Assembly (NCBI GenBank): GCA_025928335.1
Contig: JAICJQ010000005.1
Location: forward strand, 1 to 64,000
Length of the DNA stretch: 64,000 nt
Reading direction: 5' to 3'
From: Gemmatimonadaceae bacterium
GTDB taxonomy: Bacteria > Gemmatimonadota > Gemmatimonadetes > Gemmatimonadales > Gemmatimonadaceae
The position numbers and the translations under genes were made by a program. Each line of letters begins with the position of its first letter. The stretch's first letter is position 1. The notes beneath the pieces are model-generated. The model saw only the letters and a program-made list of their open reading frames with translations, was not told the origin of the DNA and did no database searches. Below are positions 56,340 to 64,000 of this stretch, piece after piece.

Positions 56340-57715
56340 GCGACCGACGCAGCGAGTCGCGCGAGCAGCTCGGCGCCCGTTTTCGTGATGTCGCCGGCAC
56401 CGAGCGTGATCACGGCATCGCCCGCGTGCACGAACGCCGCGAGGGCGTCGGCGAGCTCCTCGCGACGACCACGCCACTGCAGCTGTCCGCCCGAATGCCT
56501 CACCGCGCTTTCAACCAAACCGGCCGAAACACCCTCGATCGGTTTCTCGCGTGCTGGATAGATCTCGGTCAGGAAAACGGCGTCGGCCCCGGACAGCGAC
56601 GTTCCGAACTCGCCCGCGAAATCGCGCGTCCGCGAGTAGAGGTGTGGCTGGAATGCGACGACGAGGCGCCGCCCGGGAAAGGAACTTCGTGCGGCGGCGA
56701 TCGTCGCCGCGATCTCGGTTGGGTGGTGGGCGTAGTCGTCCACGACGCTGATCCCGCCAATGTCGCCCAGCCGCTGGAATCGACGCTCGGCACCCTTGAA
56801 ATCGGCGAGCCCGCGAGCCATCGCGGGGAGATCGGCGCCCAGGACGAGTCCACTCCCGACGGCGGCGAGCGCGTTGAGTACGTTGTGCCGGCCCGGCACG
56901 CGGAGCTCGACGCGTCCGAGTTGCTCGTCGTCGTAGACAACCTCGAAGGTGGTCGCCCCGTTCTGGCTCGAGACGTCGCGCGCGATCAGGCGCGCGTCGG
57001 GCGAGGTGATGCCATACCGAACGACCTCGGTGCTGCTCGGAGTGGACAGCGCGTTGGCCTCGGTGTCGTCCGCACAGAGCACGATATGACGCGCGCCCTT
57101 TACGAACTGGCCGAACGTGCGCCGGATGTCGGCGAGGTCGGCATAAATGTCGAGGTGATCGGCTTCGATGTTGGTGACCACCGCGACCGTTGGCGACAGC
57201 GCCAGGAACGATCGATCGTACTCGTCCGCCTCGACGACGTAGAGGCGGTCGGAGCCGGCACGGAGATTCCCTTCCCAGTCCGCGACGCGCCCGCCGACGA
57301 GTGCCGTCGGATCGCGACCGGCTGCCGCAAGTGCCATCGCGGTCATGACCGTCGTCGTCGTCTTACCGTGAGTGCCGGCAACGCCGACGAGCTCGCGCCC
57401 GCCGGTGACTTCGCCGAGGGCTTCCGCCCGCCGAATCACCGGAACGCCACGTTCCCTGGCGCGGACCAACTCCGGATGGTCCTTCGGCATCGCCGACGTG
57501 ACAACGAGGGCGCGGGCCGAGTCCACGTGTGCCGGGTCGTGCCTGGTGACGGAGACGCCAAGTCGCTGAAGGTCGCCGGCGGTCTCAGGGTGCGCGTCGC
57601 AGCCGGTGATCGCGACCCCGCGCCGAAGAAAGAGCTCGGCGAGAGCGCTCATGCCGGCCCCGGCGATACCCACGAAATGAATTGGTCGCGCGTCGGTCGA
57701 ATCGAGCAGAGGCAT
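56336..57715 (-). CDS. murC: UDP-N-acetylmuramate-L-alanine ligase MurC
   Basis: First amino-acid ligase of the murein pathway, about 459 residues. IHFVGIAGAGMSALAELFL at the N terminus, Walker-like GVAGTHGKTTTTVMTA, EADEYDRSF, VDDYAHHPTEI and the C-terminal ALGAGDITKTG-type end. ATG 57715 is preferred over TTG 57730. The murG stop is 28 bases upstream. No murB or ddl follows; ftsQ comes directly next. Confidence 0.96.
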   Translation of the reverse strand: MPLLDSTDARPIHFVGIAGAGMSALAELFLRRGVAITGCDAHPETAGDLQRLGVSVTRHDPAHVDSARALVVTSAMPKDHPELVRARERGVPVIRRAEALGEVTGGRELVGVAGTHGKTTTTVMTAMALAAAGRDPTALVGGRVADWEGNLRAGSDRLYVVEADEYDRSFLALSPTVAVVTNIEADHLDIYADLADIRRTFGQFVKGARHIVLCADDTEANALSTPSSTEVVRYGITSPDARLIARDVSSQNGATTFEVVYDDEQLGRVELRVPGRHNVLNALAAVGSGLVLGADLPAMARGLADFKGAERRFQRLGDIGGISVVDDYAHHPTEIAATIAAARSSFPGRRLVVAFQPHLYSRTRDFAGEFGTSLSGADAVFLTEIYPAREKPIEGVSAGLVESAVRHSGGQLQWRGRREELADALAAFVHAGDAVITLGAGDITKTGAELLARLAASVA

Positions 57716-57728
57716 GTCGGCGACGGGC

Positions 57729-57734
57729 AATATA
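57729..57734 (-). promoter_or_regulatory. Candidate -10 box upstream of murC
   Basis: TATATT in CACTATATTGCCCG, 13 bases before the murC ATG, so a transcript from it would be almost leaderless. The -35 is weak. Its similarity to the box before ftsZ is the main reason to list it. Confidence 0.28.
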
Positions 57735-57743
57735 GTGTATTGG

Positions 57744-58886
57744 CTAGTTGGCTACCCGCTCGCTGGGCGATTGGGCGATTGGGCGGGGCGGTTGGCCGAT
57801 AATGGCGAGGATCCGTCGCGCGATCTCTTCCGCGGCGTGCGGCCGGGCGCGTTGTATCGCACCCTGAGCAAGGCGTTGCAATTCGAGCGGATTATCGATC
57901 AAGCCTCTGATCGTGGCGTCCAGTCGTTCGACGGTGAGTTGTGCTTGCGGCACGCAAACCGCGGCACCGGCGCGCTCGAGCGTGACGGCGTTGGTGGTTT
58001 GGTGGTCGGCGGCGGCCGTCGGGAGAGGCACGAGCACGGCGGGAATGCCCCAGGCGAAAAGCTCGGCCGTGGTCATCGCGCCGGCGCGCGCGAGGGCGAG
58101 GTCCGCCGGGGCGTAGGCGTCGGCAATCGGCGCGAGATAGTCGCGAACACGCACCCGCGGTCCCTCGCAGTGCCTGAATTGCTCGTACGTCGCACGGCCA
58201 GTCGCCCAAATGAGATAGAGATTTTCCGGAAGGCCGCGTTCGATCCACTGCGCGACGACGCGGTTGATCGCCAGCGAGCCTTGGCTACCGCCGTAGATCA
58301 GAAGAACGCGGCCTCCTCGGTCCGGTAAGGACCACGCCGCTCGCGCAGCGGCCCGCTCAGGACGCGGTGATGGAGGTGGCTCAATCGGCGCACCAGTGTC
58401 GACGAGCGAGCCCTGGTGATGCGAGTCGAGAGCACGCGCCGCCTCAGGAAAATTCAGGTAGATCTCGCGCGACCATCGGCTGAACGCGCGTGCGGTAAGG
58501 CCTGGGAGGCTGTCGCCCGCCTGCTGGACGATCGGGATGCGATGCACCACAGCGTACGCCAGCATGAGCCCGGCCGCGTAACCGCCGGTCCCGACGACGA
58601 CAGCCGGCCGCTCCGCCTGAACCATCGCTCCGATGCGCCTCCAGGCGCCGAAGGCGCGCGTCGTCGTGAGCCAGTTCTTCCAGATCGCTTGCCGGTACAG
58701 CGGGTGAAGATCGAGCAGGAGATGCGGGAACTCGGTCTTGGGCAGAACGTCGCGCTCGATACCCCGAAGGGCACCGACGAAAAACGGCTCGACCGACGGG
58801 TCGAGACGGCGCAACGCGCGCGCGATCGCGATGCCGGGATAGAGATGGCCTCCGGTACCGCCTCCGGCGAAGACGATGCGCGTCAT
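57744..58886 (-). CDS. murG: MurG N-acetylglucosaminyltransferase
   Basis: Adds GlcNAc to lipid I to give lipid II, inner face of the membrane. 380 residues. The N-terminal phosphate loop FAGGGTGGHLYPGIAIARAL, the GVGGYAAGL-type segment VGTGGYAAGLMLAYAV, LLIYGGSQGSLAIN and the end of the second domain with ATTAELFAWGIPAVLVPLP (AMTTAELFAWG). The last residues (PPRPIAQSPSERVAN) come from a short GGGCGATT repeat and may be replaceable tail. Confidence 0.95.
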   Translation of the reverse strand: MTRIVFAGGGTGGHLYPGIAIARALRRLDPSVEPFFVGALRGIERDVLPKTEFPHLLLDLHPLYRQAIWKNWLTTTRAFGAWRRIGAMVQAERPAVVVGTGGYAAGLMLAYAVVHRIPIVQQAGDSLPGLTARAFSRWSREIYLNFPEAARALDSHHQGSLVDTGAPIEPPPSPRPERAAARAAWSLPDRGGRVLLIYGGSQGSLAINRVVAQWIERGLPENLYLIWATGRATYEQFRHCEGPRVRVRDYLAPIADAYAPADLALARAGAMTTAELFAWGIPAVLVPLPTAAADHQTTNAVTLERAGAAVCVPQAQLTVERLDATIRGLIDNPLELQRLAQGAIQRARPHAAEEIARRILAIIGQPPRPIAQSPSERVAN

Positions 58887-58905
58887 GGCGCGGGGTTTGA
58901 GGGCG

Positions 58906-60111
58906 CTACGCGGCCGCGGCGAGCGGATCGGTCGCCGAGGCGCCGATGACGCGTTCCTTCGTGCTGCCGATGTTCACCAGAATGCCCGTGAACAGCATCG
59001 TGAGCACCAGGTTGGAGCGGCCGTACGACACGAACGGCAGCGTCAGACCGGTCGTCGGCAGCAGTCCGATCGCCACGCCGATGTGCAGGAACGCGGTCAG
59101 GACCGTCGTGAAGGTCAAGCCGATGGCAACGAGCTGGAGGAACGGCGTCCTCGCGGCCCGGGCGATCCGAAAGCCGAAGAGCGCGTACATGGCGAAGGCG
59201 ATCGTGACGCCCGCTAATCCGGCAAACCCCCACTCCTCCCCCACGTTGCTCGCGACGAAGTCGCTGTACGGGAAAGGCACGAAGTACGCCTGTTGCATGC
59301 CCTCACCGAAGCCGCGGCCGAACCACCCGCCCGAACCGACGGCGATCAGCGACTGATGAAGCTGAAAGCTCACGTTCTCCGGAGCATCACCAGGGTGCAG
59401 GAACGCGGTGACTCGCGAAAAGGCATAACGCCACTTCTCGATCTTCGCGAGTGTCAGCGGGAGCGCCAGCGCTCCCAGCATCATGAAGTGGCTCATGCGC
59501 GCGCCGCCGATATAGAGCAGCAGCACCATGAGCAGCGTGAACAGCATCGCGACCGACAGGTCGGGCTCGAGGGCAGCGAGGACATCGAGAACGCCGATCA
59601 CGACGACGAAGGGGATCAACCCCTTGGTGAAGCGTTTCAGGGCGTCGCCCTTCTTCACGATCAACATCGAGACCCAGACAACAACGGACAGCTTCGCAAA
59701 CTCCGACGGTTGAAGCGACGCGCCGAACAGGAAGCGACGCGACCCGTGAACGGCCGGAGCGATGCGTGCCGGTAATACGAGTACGGCGAGCATTGCGGCG
59801 ATCGTACACCACATGATTCCCCACGCCCATCCGTGCAGTCGCTCGGCGTCGATCTTCGCGGCGATGGCGAAGGTGATCACGCCCGCGGCGACTCCGCCAA
59901 GCTGTCGCACCAGGAAGTATGAGCTGGCGCCGTGATCGTTCATCGCCACGAAGGCGCTCGAGCTGTACAACACGGCCAGCCCGAACGCAGTCAAGACGGC
60001 GCTGATCAACACGAGGCCACGCGCCTCGGGGCCCATGCGCCAACGCAGGCGGACGTCGGGCGGCGCGGCCACGGCTCGGCGCGCCGGCAAGTTCATCTCG
60101 AGGACCTGCAT
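58906..60111 (-). CDS. ftsW: Cell division glycosyltransferase FtsW (SEDS family)
   Basis: Polymerises lipid II at the septum; 401 residues with about ten membrane helices. Markers: FGLAVLYSSSAFVA, LQPSEFAKLSVVVWVS, LEPDLSVAMLFTL, SLIAVGSGGWFGRGFGEGMQQ, and TGLTLPFVSYGRSNL. FtsW rather than RodA is inferred from position between murG and murD. ATG 60111 lies one base after the murD stop. Confidence 0.93.
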   Translation of the reverse strand: MQVLEMNLPARRAVAAPPDVRLRWRMGPEARGLVLISAVLTAFGLAVLYSSSAFVAMNDHGASSYFLVRQLGGVAAGVITFAIAAKIDAERLHGWAWGIMWCTIAAMLAVLVLPARIAPAVHGSRRFLFGASLQPSEFAKLSVVVWVSMLIVKKGDALKRFTKGLIPFVVVIGVLDVLAALEPDLSVAMLFTLLMVLLLYIGGARMSHFMMLGALALPLTLAKIEKWRYAFSRVTAFLHPGDAPENVSFQLHQSLIAVGSGGWFGRGFGEGMQQAYFVPFPYSDFVASNVGEEWGFAGLAGVTIAFAMYALFGFRIARAARTPFLQLVAIGLTFTTVLTAFLHIGVAIGLLPTTGLTLPFVSYGRSNLVLTMLFTGILVNIGSTKERVIGASATDPLAAAA

Positions 60112-60112
60112 G

Positions 60113-61525
60113 TCAGGACGCGCTGGAGGCCGCGAGCCGCTTGAAGACGGTACCGCGGTGTTCGTAGTTGTCGAACATGTCGTAGCTGGAGCAGGCGGGG
60201 GAGAGCAACACGACGTCGCCGGGCCGAGCAATCGCGCGCGCGGTCGCCACGACGTCATCAAACGACGATTCGAGTCGCCTCAGCGGCACGAGTCCGTTCA
60301 AATCGGCTTCGATGAGCGGCGCCGCCTCTCCGTAGGCGATGACCGTCCGAACGGTCCGCTTGAGTTCCGGCGCTAGCGCGGCATAGGGCTCGCCCTTATG
60401 CCGCCCTCCGAGGAGCAGAATGGTTGGACTCTGCATCCCCTGAAGCGCCACGAGGGTCGAGGCGACGTTCGTCGATTTGGAGTCGTTGATCCACGTCACC
60501 CCGTCGAACGTCCCAACGGTCTCGATGCGGTGCTCGAGCGCCGTGAAACTCCTGAGCCCGTCACGAAGGGCATTCAACGCGTGGTGGGTGCGATGCTCCC
60601 GATCAGCCATCATGACGGCCAGCGACGCCGCGAGGGCGTTGGCGACGTTGTGGTCTCCGAGGAGAGAGAAATCCTCCCGCCGGATCAGGGGATGGCCAAG
60701 CACGACAAGCATTCCACTCGTGCGGTCGAAGTACGCCTCGGCCCGCTGTTCGACGGAGAACCGGCACTGCACGCCGGGAAGTCCGGCGGTCATGCGCTGG
60801 ACATCCGCGTCGTCGCCGTTGGTAACCCAATTCGACGCCGCGTTGGCGTTGCGGAAAAGGAGCGCCTTGTCGCCATAGTAGGCTTCGACGTTGTCGTAGC
60901 GGTCGAGATGGTTCGGCGAGAGGTTGGTCAGGACTCCAACGGTGGGTTCGATGCTCGGCGTATCGTGGAGCTGAAACGAGGAAACCTCCAGTGCGACCCA
61001 CGCGGGCGGTGTGCGCGAGAGCGCGAGCTCCGTAAGCGGCGTGCCGATGTTCCCGGCAGTCGCCGCTCGGCGGCGAACGGCCGTGAGCAGATGGCCGATC
61101 AGCGCGGTGGTGGTGGTTTTCCCATTCGTGCCGGTGATCGCGATGTACGAGAGACGCGGCAAAAAGCGAAGGCCGATCTCGATCTCGCTGACAATGTCCA
61201 CGCCGGCTTTTCGGGCGGCGACGAAAGGAGGCGCGTCGGGCGGAACACCAGGACTGGCGACGACGAGCGATGCGTGGGCCAGGCGATCCATATCGTGACC
61301 GCCCAGCTGCACATCGACGCCGTCCTCACGAAGTACTCGGGCGGATTCTTCGAGCTCAGGGTCGCTGGCGAAATCCGATGCGTAGACGCGGGCGCCGGCA
61401 CGCGCGAGCAACTGCGCGGCCGCCTTGCCGCTCCGCGCGAGACCTACGACCGCGATCTCGCCCGCGAGCCACTCCGGACGTAGCGCCGGACCGGCCAAGG
61501 GGGAGAGGAGTGGGATGGGCTCCAT
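60113..61525 (-). CDS. murD: UDP-N-acetylmuramoyl-L-alanine-D-glutamate ligase MurD
   Basis: Adds D-glutamate to the murein precursor, 470 residues. Rossmann-like start IAVVGLARSGKAAAQLL, AITGTNGKTTTTALIGHLL, EVSSFQLHDTPSI, NDSKSTNVASTLVAL and LLSPACSSYDMFDNYEHRG. Starts three bases after mraY. Confidence 0.96.
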   Translation of the reverse strand: MEPIPLLSPLAGPALRPEWLAGEIAVVGLARSGKAAAQLLARAGARVYASDFASDPELEESARVLREDGVDVQLGGHDMDRLAHASLVVASPGVPPDAPPFVAARKAGVDIVSEIEIGLRFLPRLSYIAITGTNGKTTTTALIGHLLTAVRRRAATAGNIGTPLTELALSRTPPAWVALEVSSFQLHDTPSIEPTVGVLTNLSPNHLDRYDNVEAYYGDKALLFRNANAASNWVTNGDDADVQRMTAGLPGVQCRFSVEQRAEAYFDRTSGMLVVLGHPLIRREDFSLLGDHNVANALAASLAVMMADREHRTHHALNALRDGLRSFTALEHRIETVGTFDGVTWINDSKSTNVASTLVALQGMQSPTILLLGGRHKGEPYAALAPELKRTVRTVIAYGEAAPLIEADLNGLVPLRRLESSFDDVVATARAIARPGDVVLLSPACSSYDMFDNYEHRGTVFKRLAASSAS

Positions 61526-61528
61526 CGG

Positions 61529-62677
61529 TCAGCGAAGCTTGAGCGTGCTCAGGGCAAAGAACGCGCAGAGAATCCCGATGATCCAGAACCGGACGACGAC
61601 CTGCGTCTCCTTCCAACCGCGCTCCTCAAAGTGATGGTGCAGCGGCGCTCGCCTGAACACGCGGTGCGTCTGGGCGTATTCCAGACCATGTCGCCAACGA
61701 CGGAACTTGAAGGTGTAACGCTGCAGAATCACGGACATCATCTCCGCGACGAACACCGCTCCGACGAACGCGAGCACGAATTCCGATTTGAGAAGGATGG
61801 CCACCGCACCCAACGCTCCACCCAGCGCCAACGCGCCGGTATCACCCATGAAGACCTGAGCGGGGTGGGTGTTGAACCAGAGGAATCCGATCAGCGCGCC
61901 GACCAGTGCCAGGCAAAAAACGGTCAGCTCACCGGAATCCTGTAGATAGAACATCAACAAGAAGCGTGTGTAATCGATCCGCCCGATGATGTACGCGAAG
62001 ATGGCAAAGGTACCGATCGCGATGACGGACAGGCCGGCGGCGAGTCCGTCCAACCCGTCGGTGATGTTTACCGCGTTGCTCGTGCCGGTGAGGATGAACG
62101 TCACCCAGATGACGTACAGCCAGGCGAAGCCCGCGAGCGGCGTGACGAGATAGTACTTGAAGAAGGGCAGCGTCGTCGATGCGCCTGGCAGATTCGGCGA
62201 AAGCGGGTACTGCCACAAATACCATCCGAGCGCGAGGCCGGCGATCACCTGCCCCGCCAACTTGTATCGTTCGACAAGTCCCCGATTTCGCTCGCCGCGT
62301 TTCTTCTGCTGCAACTTCAAGTAGTCGTCGAGCAGGCCGATCACCCCCATCCACAACGTCACGAACATGGCGATAAGCAGATACGGCCGGCTCAGACTGA
62401 AGCGGCCCCACAAGAGCACCGAGCCGAGTGCGGCGAACAGGAAGATCAAACCGCCCATCGTCGGGGTGGTGCCCTTCCCGGCATGCGATTCCGGAGTGCC
62501 TTCGCGCACAACCTGGTGAACCGACTGTCGTTTGAGCGCGCGCAGAATGATCGGGCCGACGATGAACGACAGCAGCAACGCCGTCACCGCCGCGCCGACG
62601 GCGCGAAACGAGATGTACGTCAGAACATTCAGGATGCGGAACTGCTTCCCGAAGGGGAGCAGGAAGTGGTATAGCAC
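61529..62677 (-). CDS. mraY: MraY phospho-MurNAc-pentapeptide translocase
   Basis: Makes lipid I on undecaprenyl phosphate; ten-helix inner-membrane enzyme of 382 residues. GTTPTMGGLIFLFA, LDDYLKLQQKKRG (metal-binding Asp pair region), NAVNITDGLDGLAAG, and GDTGALALGGALG. The end has HHHFEERGWKETQVVVRFW, the histidine-rich family motif. GTG start at 62677. Confidence 0.97.
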   Translation of the reverse strand: MLYHFLLPFGKQFRILNVLTYISFRAVGAAVTALLLSFIVGPIILRALKRQSVHQVVREGTPESHAGKGTTPTMGGLIFLFAALGSVLLWGRFSLSRPYLLIAMFVTLWMGVIGLLDDYLKLQQKKRGERNRGLVERYKLAGQVIAGLALGWYLWQYPLSPNLPGASTTLPFFKYYLVTPLAGFAWLYVIWVTFILTGTSNAVNITDGLDGLAAGLSVIAIGTFAIFAYIIGRIDYTRFLLMFYLQDSGELTVFCLALVGALIGFLWFNTHPAQVFMGDTGALALGGALGAVAILLKSEFVLAFVGAVFVAEMMSVILQRYTFKFRRWRHGLEYAQTHRVFRRAPLHHHFEERGWKETQVVVRFWIIGILCAFFALSTLKLR

Positions 62678-62698
62678 GGGTTGGGCGATGAGGTCTGT

Positions 62699-64000
62699 TT
62701 AGTGATGTCCCACAGTATCGGCAGGTGCGACGCCCGTCGCCCACTCGGTGATCGGCTTCACGAGGCGCTCGAGACGCATGCCGCGCGAGCCCTTGAGGAG
62801 GATAACGGCGTCGGGCGAGAGTCGCGATGCGAGCGCGGACCAAAGTGATTCGACGTCCGCCGCCGATACGACCCGCGGATCGTTCGGCGCCACACGAGCG
62901 AACGCCGCGGCGAATTCGCCCACGGCGGCAACCAATTCGACGCCATCGGCCAATGCAGATCGCGCGACTTCGTCGTGAAGCTGAGGAGTCTGAGCGCCAA
63001 GCTCGAGCATGCTGCCAAGCACGGCCACGCGCTGACGACCTTGGCCGGCGTGTCGGAGTAGTTCGATCGCCGCGCGAGCCGACCCCGGGTTGGAGTTATA
63101 CGCGTCGTTGATCAGTGTCGCACGTCCCACCCGCTCCCAGTTCACACGCATCGGCGGCGGCGCCATGGCGGCGATTCCGCGCGCTGCGTCCTCGAGCCAG
63201 ATACCCAGCTCACGGGCCACCGCCAAGGCGAGCGTCGCGTTTCGCAGGTTGTGAACGCCACGCAACGGCACCATGATGTCGCAACCCTCGACGAGCATGG
63301 TGCCACGACCATGCTCGTCGATCGACCAATTCCCGCCGGACAAGTCGCCGCCATCAATGCCGGCGGTCACGACACGACGCGCCCTTCCACGCGCGCCCTC
63401 CGCGACTTCCGGTTGCGACGCCGGAACCACAGCCACCGGCACGCCCTGCACGCCCGAAAGCTCCTCGCGAAGGACCCCCGCGACGTCCCCCAGCCCCTCG
63501 AGATGTTCCTCCGCGATCGACGTCACCACGGTCACGTCGGGTTCGACGATCGCACGGAGGCGCGCGATCTCACCGGGCGCGTTCGTCCCCATCTCGATCA
63601 CCGCGGCGTCCGACGCGTCGGGCAGAGCAAGCAATGTGAGCGGCACGCCGACGAGGTTGTTCAAATTGCCCGTCGTCGCGTGCACGTCGAGTCGGTTGCC
63701 GAGCGCAGCGCGAATCAGCTCCTTCGTGCTCGTCTTTCCGTTCGTGCCGACCACCGCGACAACGGGGCCACCCCAGGCCTTCCGACGAAAACGCCCAAGC
63801 GCGCCAAGCGCGGCCAGCGTATCCGACACCTCAAAGACGGGAACACCAAGATTGGCTGCCGCCGCAGCGCGCGAGACAACGAGTCCCGACGCGCCCTTCG
63901 CCACGGCATCACGCAGAAAGTCGTGGGCATCGAAACGCTCGCCGACAAGGGCAATGAACAGGTCCCCCGGCTCGATCGAACGCGTGTCCGTCCAGATGCG
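62699..64000 (-). CDS. murF: UDP-N-acetylmuramoyl-tripeptide-D-alanyl-D-alanine ligase MurF (5' end outside)
   Basis: Adds D-Ala-D-Ala to the precursor. 433 residues are visible; coding sequence continues through the right edge, where TDTRSIEPGDLFIALVGERF marks the N-terminal domain, so the start is beyond 64000. Walker-like VVGTNGKTSTKELIRAAL, EMGTNAPGEIARL, INDAYNSNPGSARAAIELL and VLGSMLELG follow. 21 bases before mraY. Confidence 0.95.
   Translation of the reverse strand, partial: RIWTDTRSIEPGDLFIALVGERFDAHDFLRDAVAKGASGLVVSRAAAAANLGVPVFEVSDTLAALGALGRFRRKAWGGPVVAVVGTNGKTSTKELIRAALGNRLDVHATTGNLNNLVGVPLTLLALPDASDAAVIEMGTNAPGEIARLRAIVEPDVTVVTSIAEEHLEGLGDVAGVLREELSGVQGVPVAVVPASQPEVAEGARGRARRVVTAGIDGGDLSGGNWSIDEHGRGTMLVEGCDIMVPLRGVHNLRNATLALAVARELGIWLEDAARGIAAMAPPPMRVNWERVGRATLINDAYNSNPGSARAAIELLRHAGQGRQRVAVLGSMLELGAQTPQLHDEVARSALADGVELVAAVGEFAAAFARVAPNDPRVVSAADVESLWSALASRLSPDAVILLKGSRGMRLERLVKPITEWATGVAPADTVGHH

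Noticed and set aside
58906-60111. RodA
   Set aside because: SEDS proteins are similar, but the place between murG and murD in a division cluster favours FtsW.

Overview
The window looks like chromosomal DNA of a GC-rich diderm bacterium, most plausibly a member of Gemmatimonadota or a close relative. The reasons are a TonB receptor and several outer-membrane-barrel proteins with signal peptides, a small protein carrying the NYPNPFNP sorting-type motif, a complete mannose-type PTS joined to HPr kinase, and many 1-4 base gene overlaps (GTGA, ATGA, TTGA). The phylum is an inference from gene content; no rRNA gene is present. I read 58 genes: 55 on the minus strand and 3 on the plus strand (mazG, a histidine kinase and its lipoprotein). 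I saw no tRNA, rRNA, CRISPR array, prophage or insertion sequence, so this is a core, housekeeping-rich region.

Layout from left to right (minus-strand units are transcribed right to left). 1-937: start of clpB. 1043-1504: a secreted mini-protein made of one sorting-type domain, with its own candidate promoter and a clear terminator. 1648-4238: recO-selB, preceded by an octamer tandem repeat. 4315-9146: cobalamin uptake genes btuF-btuC-btuD-btuB behind a cobalamin riboswitch. 9167-25268: a 19-gene run with junctions of 20 bases or fewer, in transcription order pfkB, purM, an outer-membrane protein, ribD, ribE, ribBA, ribH, nusB, a glycosyltransferase, hprK, PTS EIIA, EIIB, EIIC, EIID, ptsH, ptsI, metK, a DUF151 nuclease-family gene and a membrane protein. 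25403-29109: methylmalonyl-CoA mutase catalytic subunit, fmdB, argS. 29272-32891: comEC, a mini-zincin, fbp. 33072-42031: alr-deoB-cdd-lipoprotein-barrel protein-response regulator/kinase-mtaB-miaB, from a promoter that overlaps the divergent mazG promoter. 42888-44429: an inverted-repeat element, a bidirectional terminator and asnS. 44592-46675: plus-strand histidine kinase and lipoprotein. 46685-51544: recG, ftsY and a von Willebrand-like membrane protein. 51588-64000: division and cell-wall cluster murF-mraY-murD-ftsW-murG-murC-ftsQ-ftsA-ftsZ-M23 peptidase, without murB or ddl.

Two themes connect the genes. First, B12: the riboswitch-controlled import system and the B12-dependent mutase are 18 kb apart and suggest a cell that scavenges cobalamin. 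Second, phospho-relay control of carbon: HPr kinase, a full EIIABCD set, HPr and enzyme I are fused by overlaps into one unit with no sugar catabolic gene nearby. Transcription-unit borders are repeatedly marked by dispersed palindromic elements (25272-25389, 29161-29229, 32979-33038, 42888-43057), some of which could act as terminators or even supply a ribosome binding site.

The most promising points for follow-up are the isolated sorting-domain protein, the two-device riboswitch leader, the HPrK/PTS superoperon, the face-to-face overlapping promoters at alr/mazG, and the repeat-derived Shine-Dalgarno of pfkB. I did not find an unmistakable new defence or mobile system.
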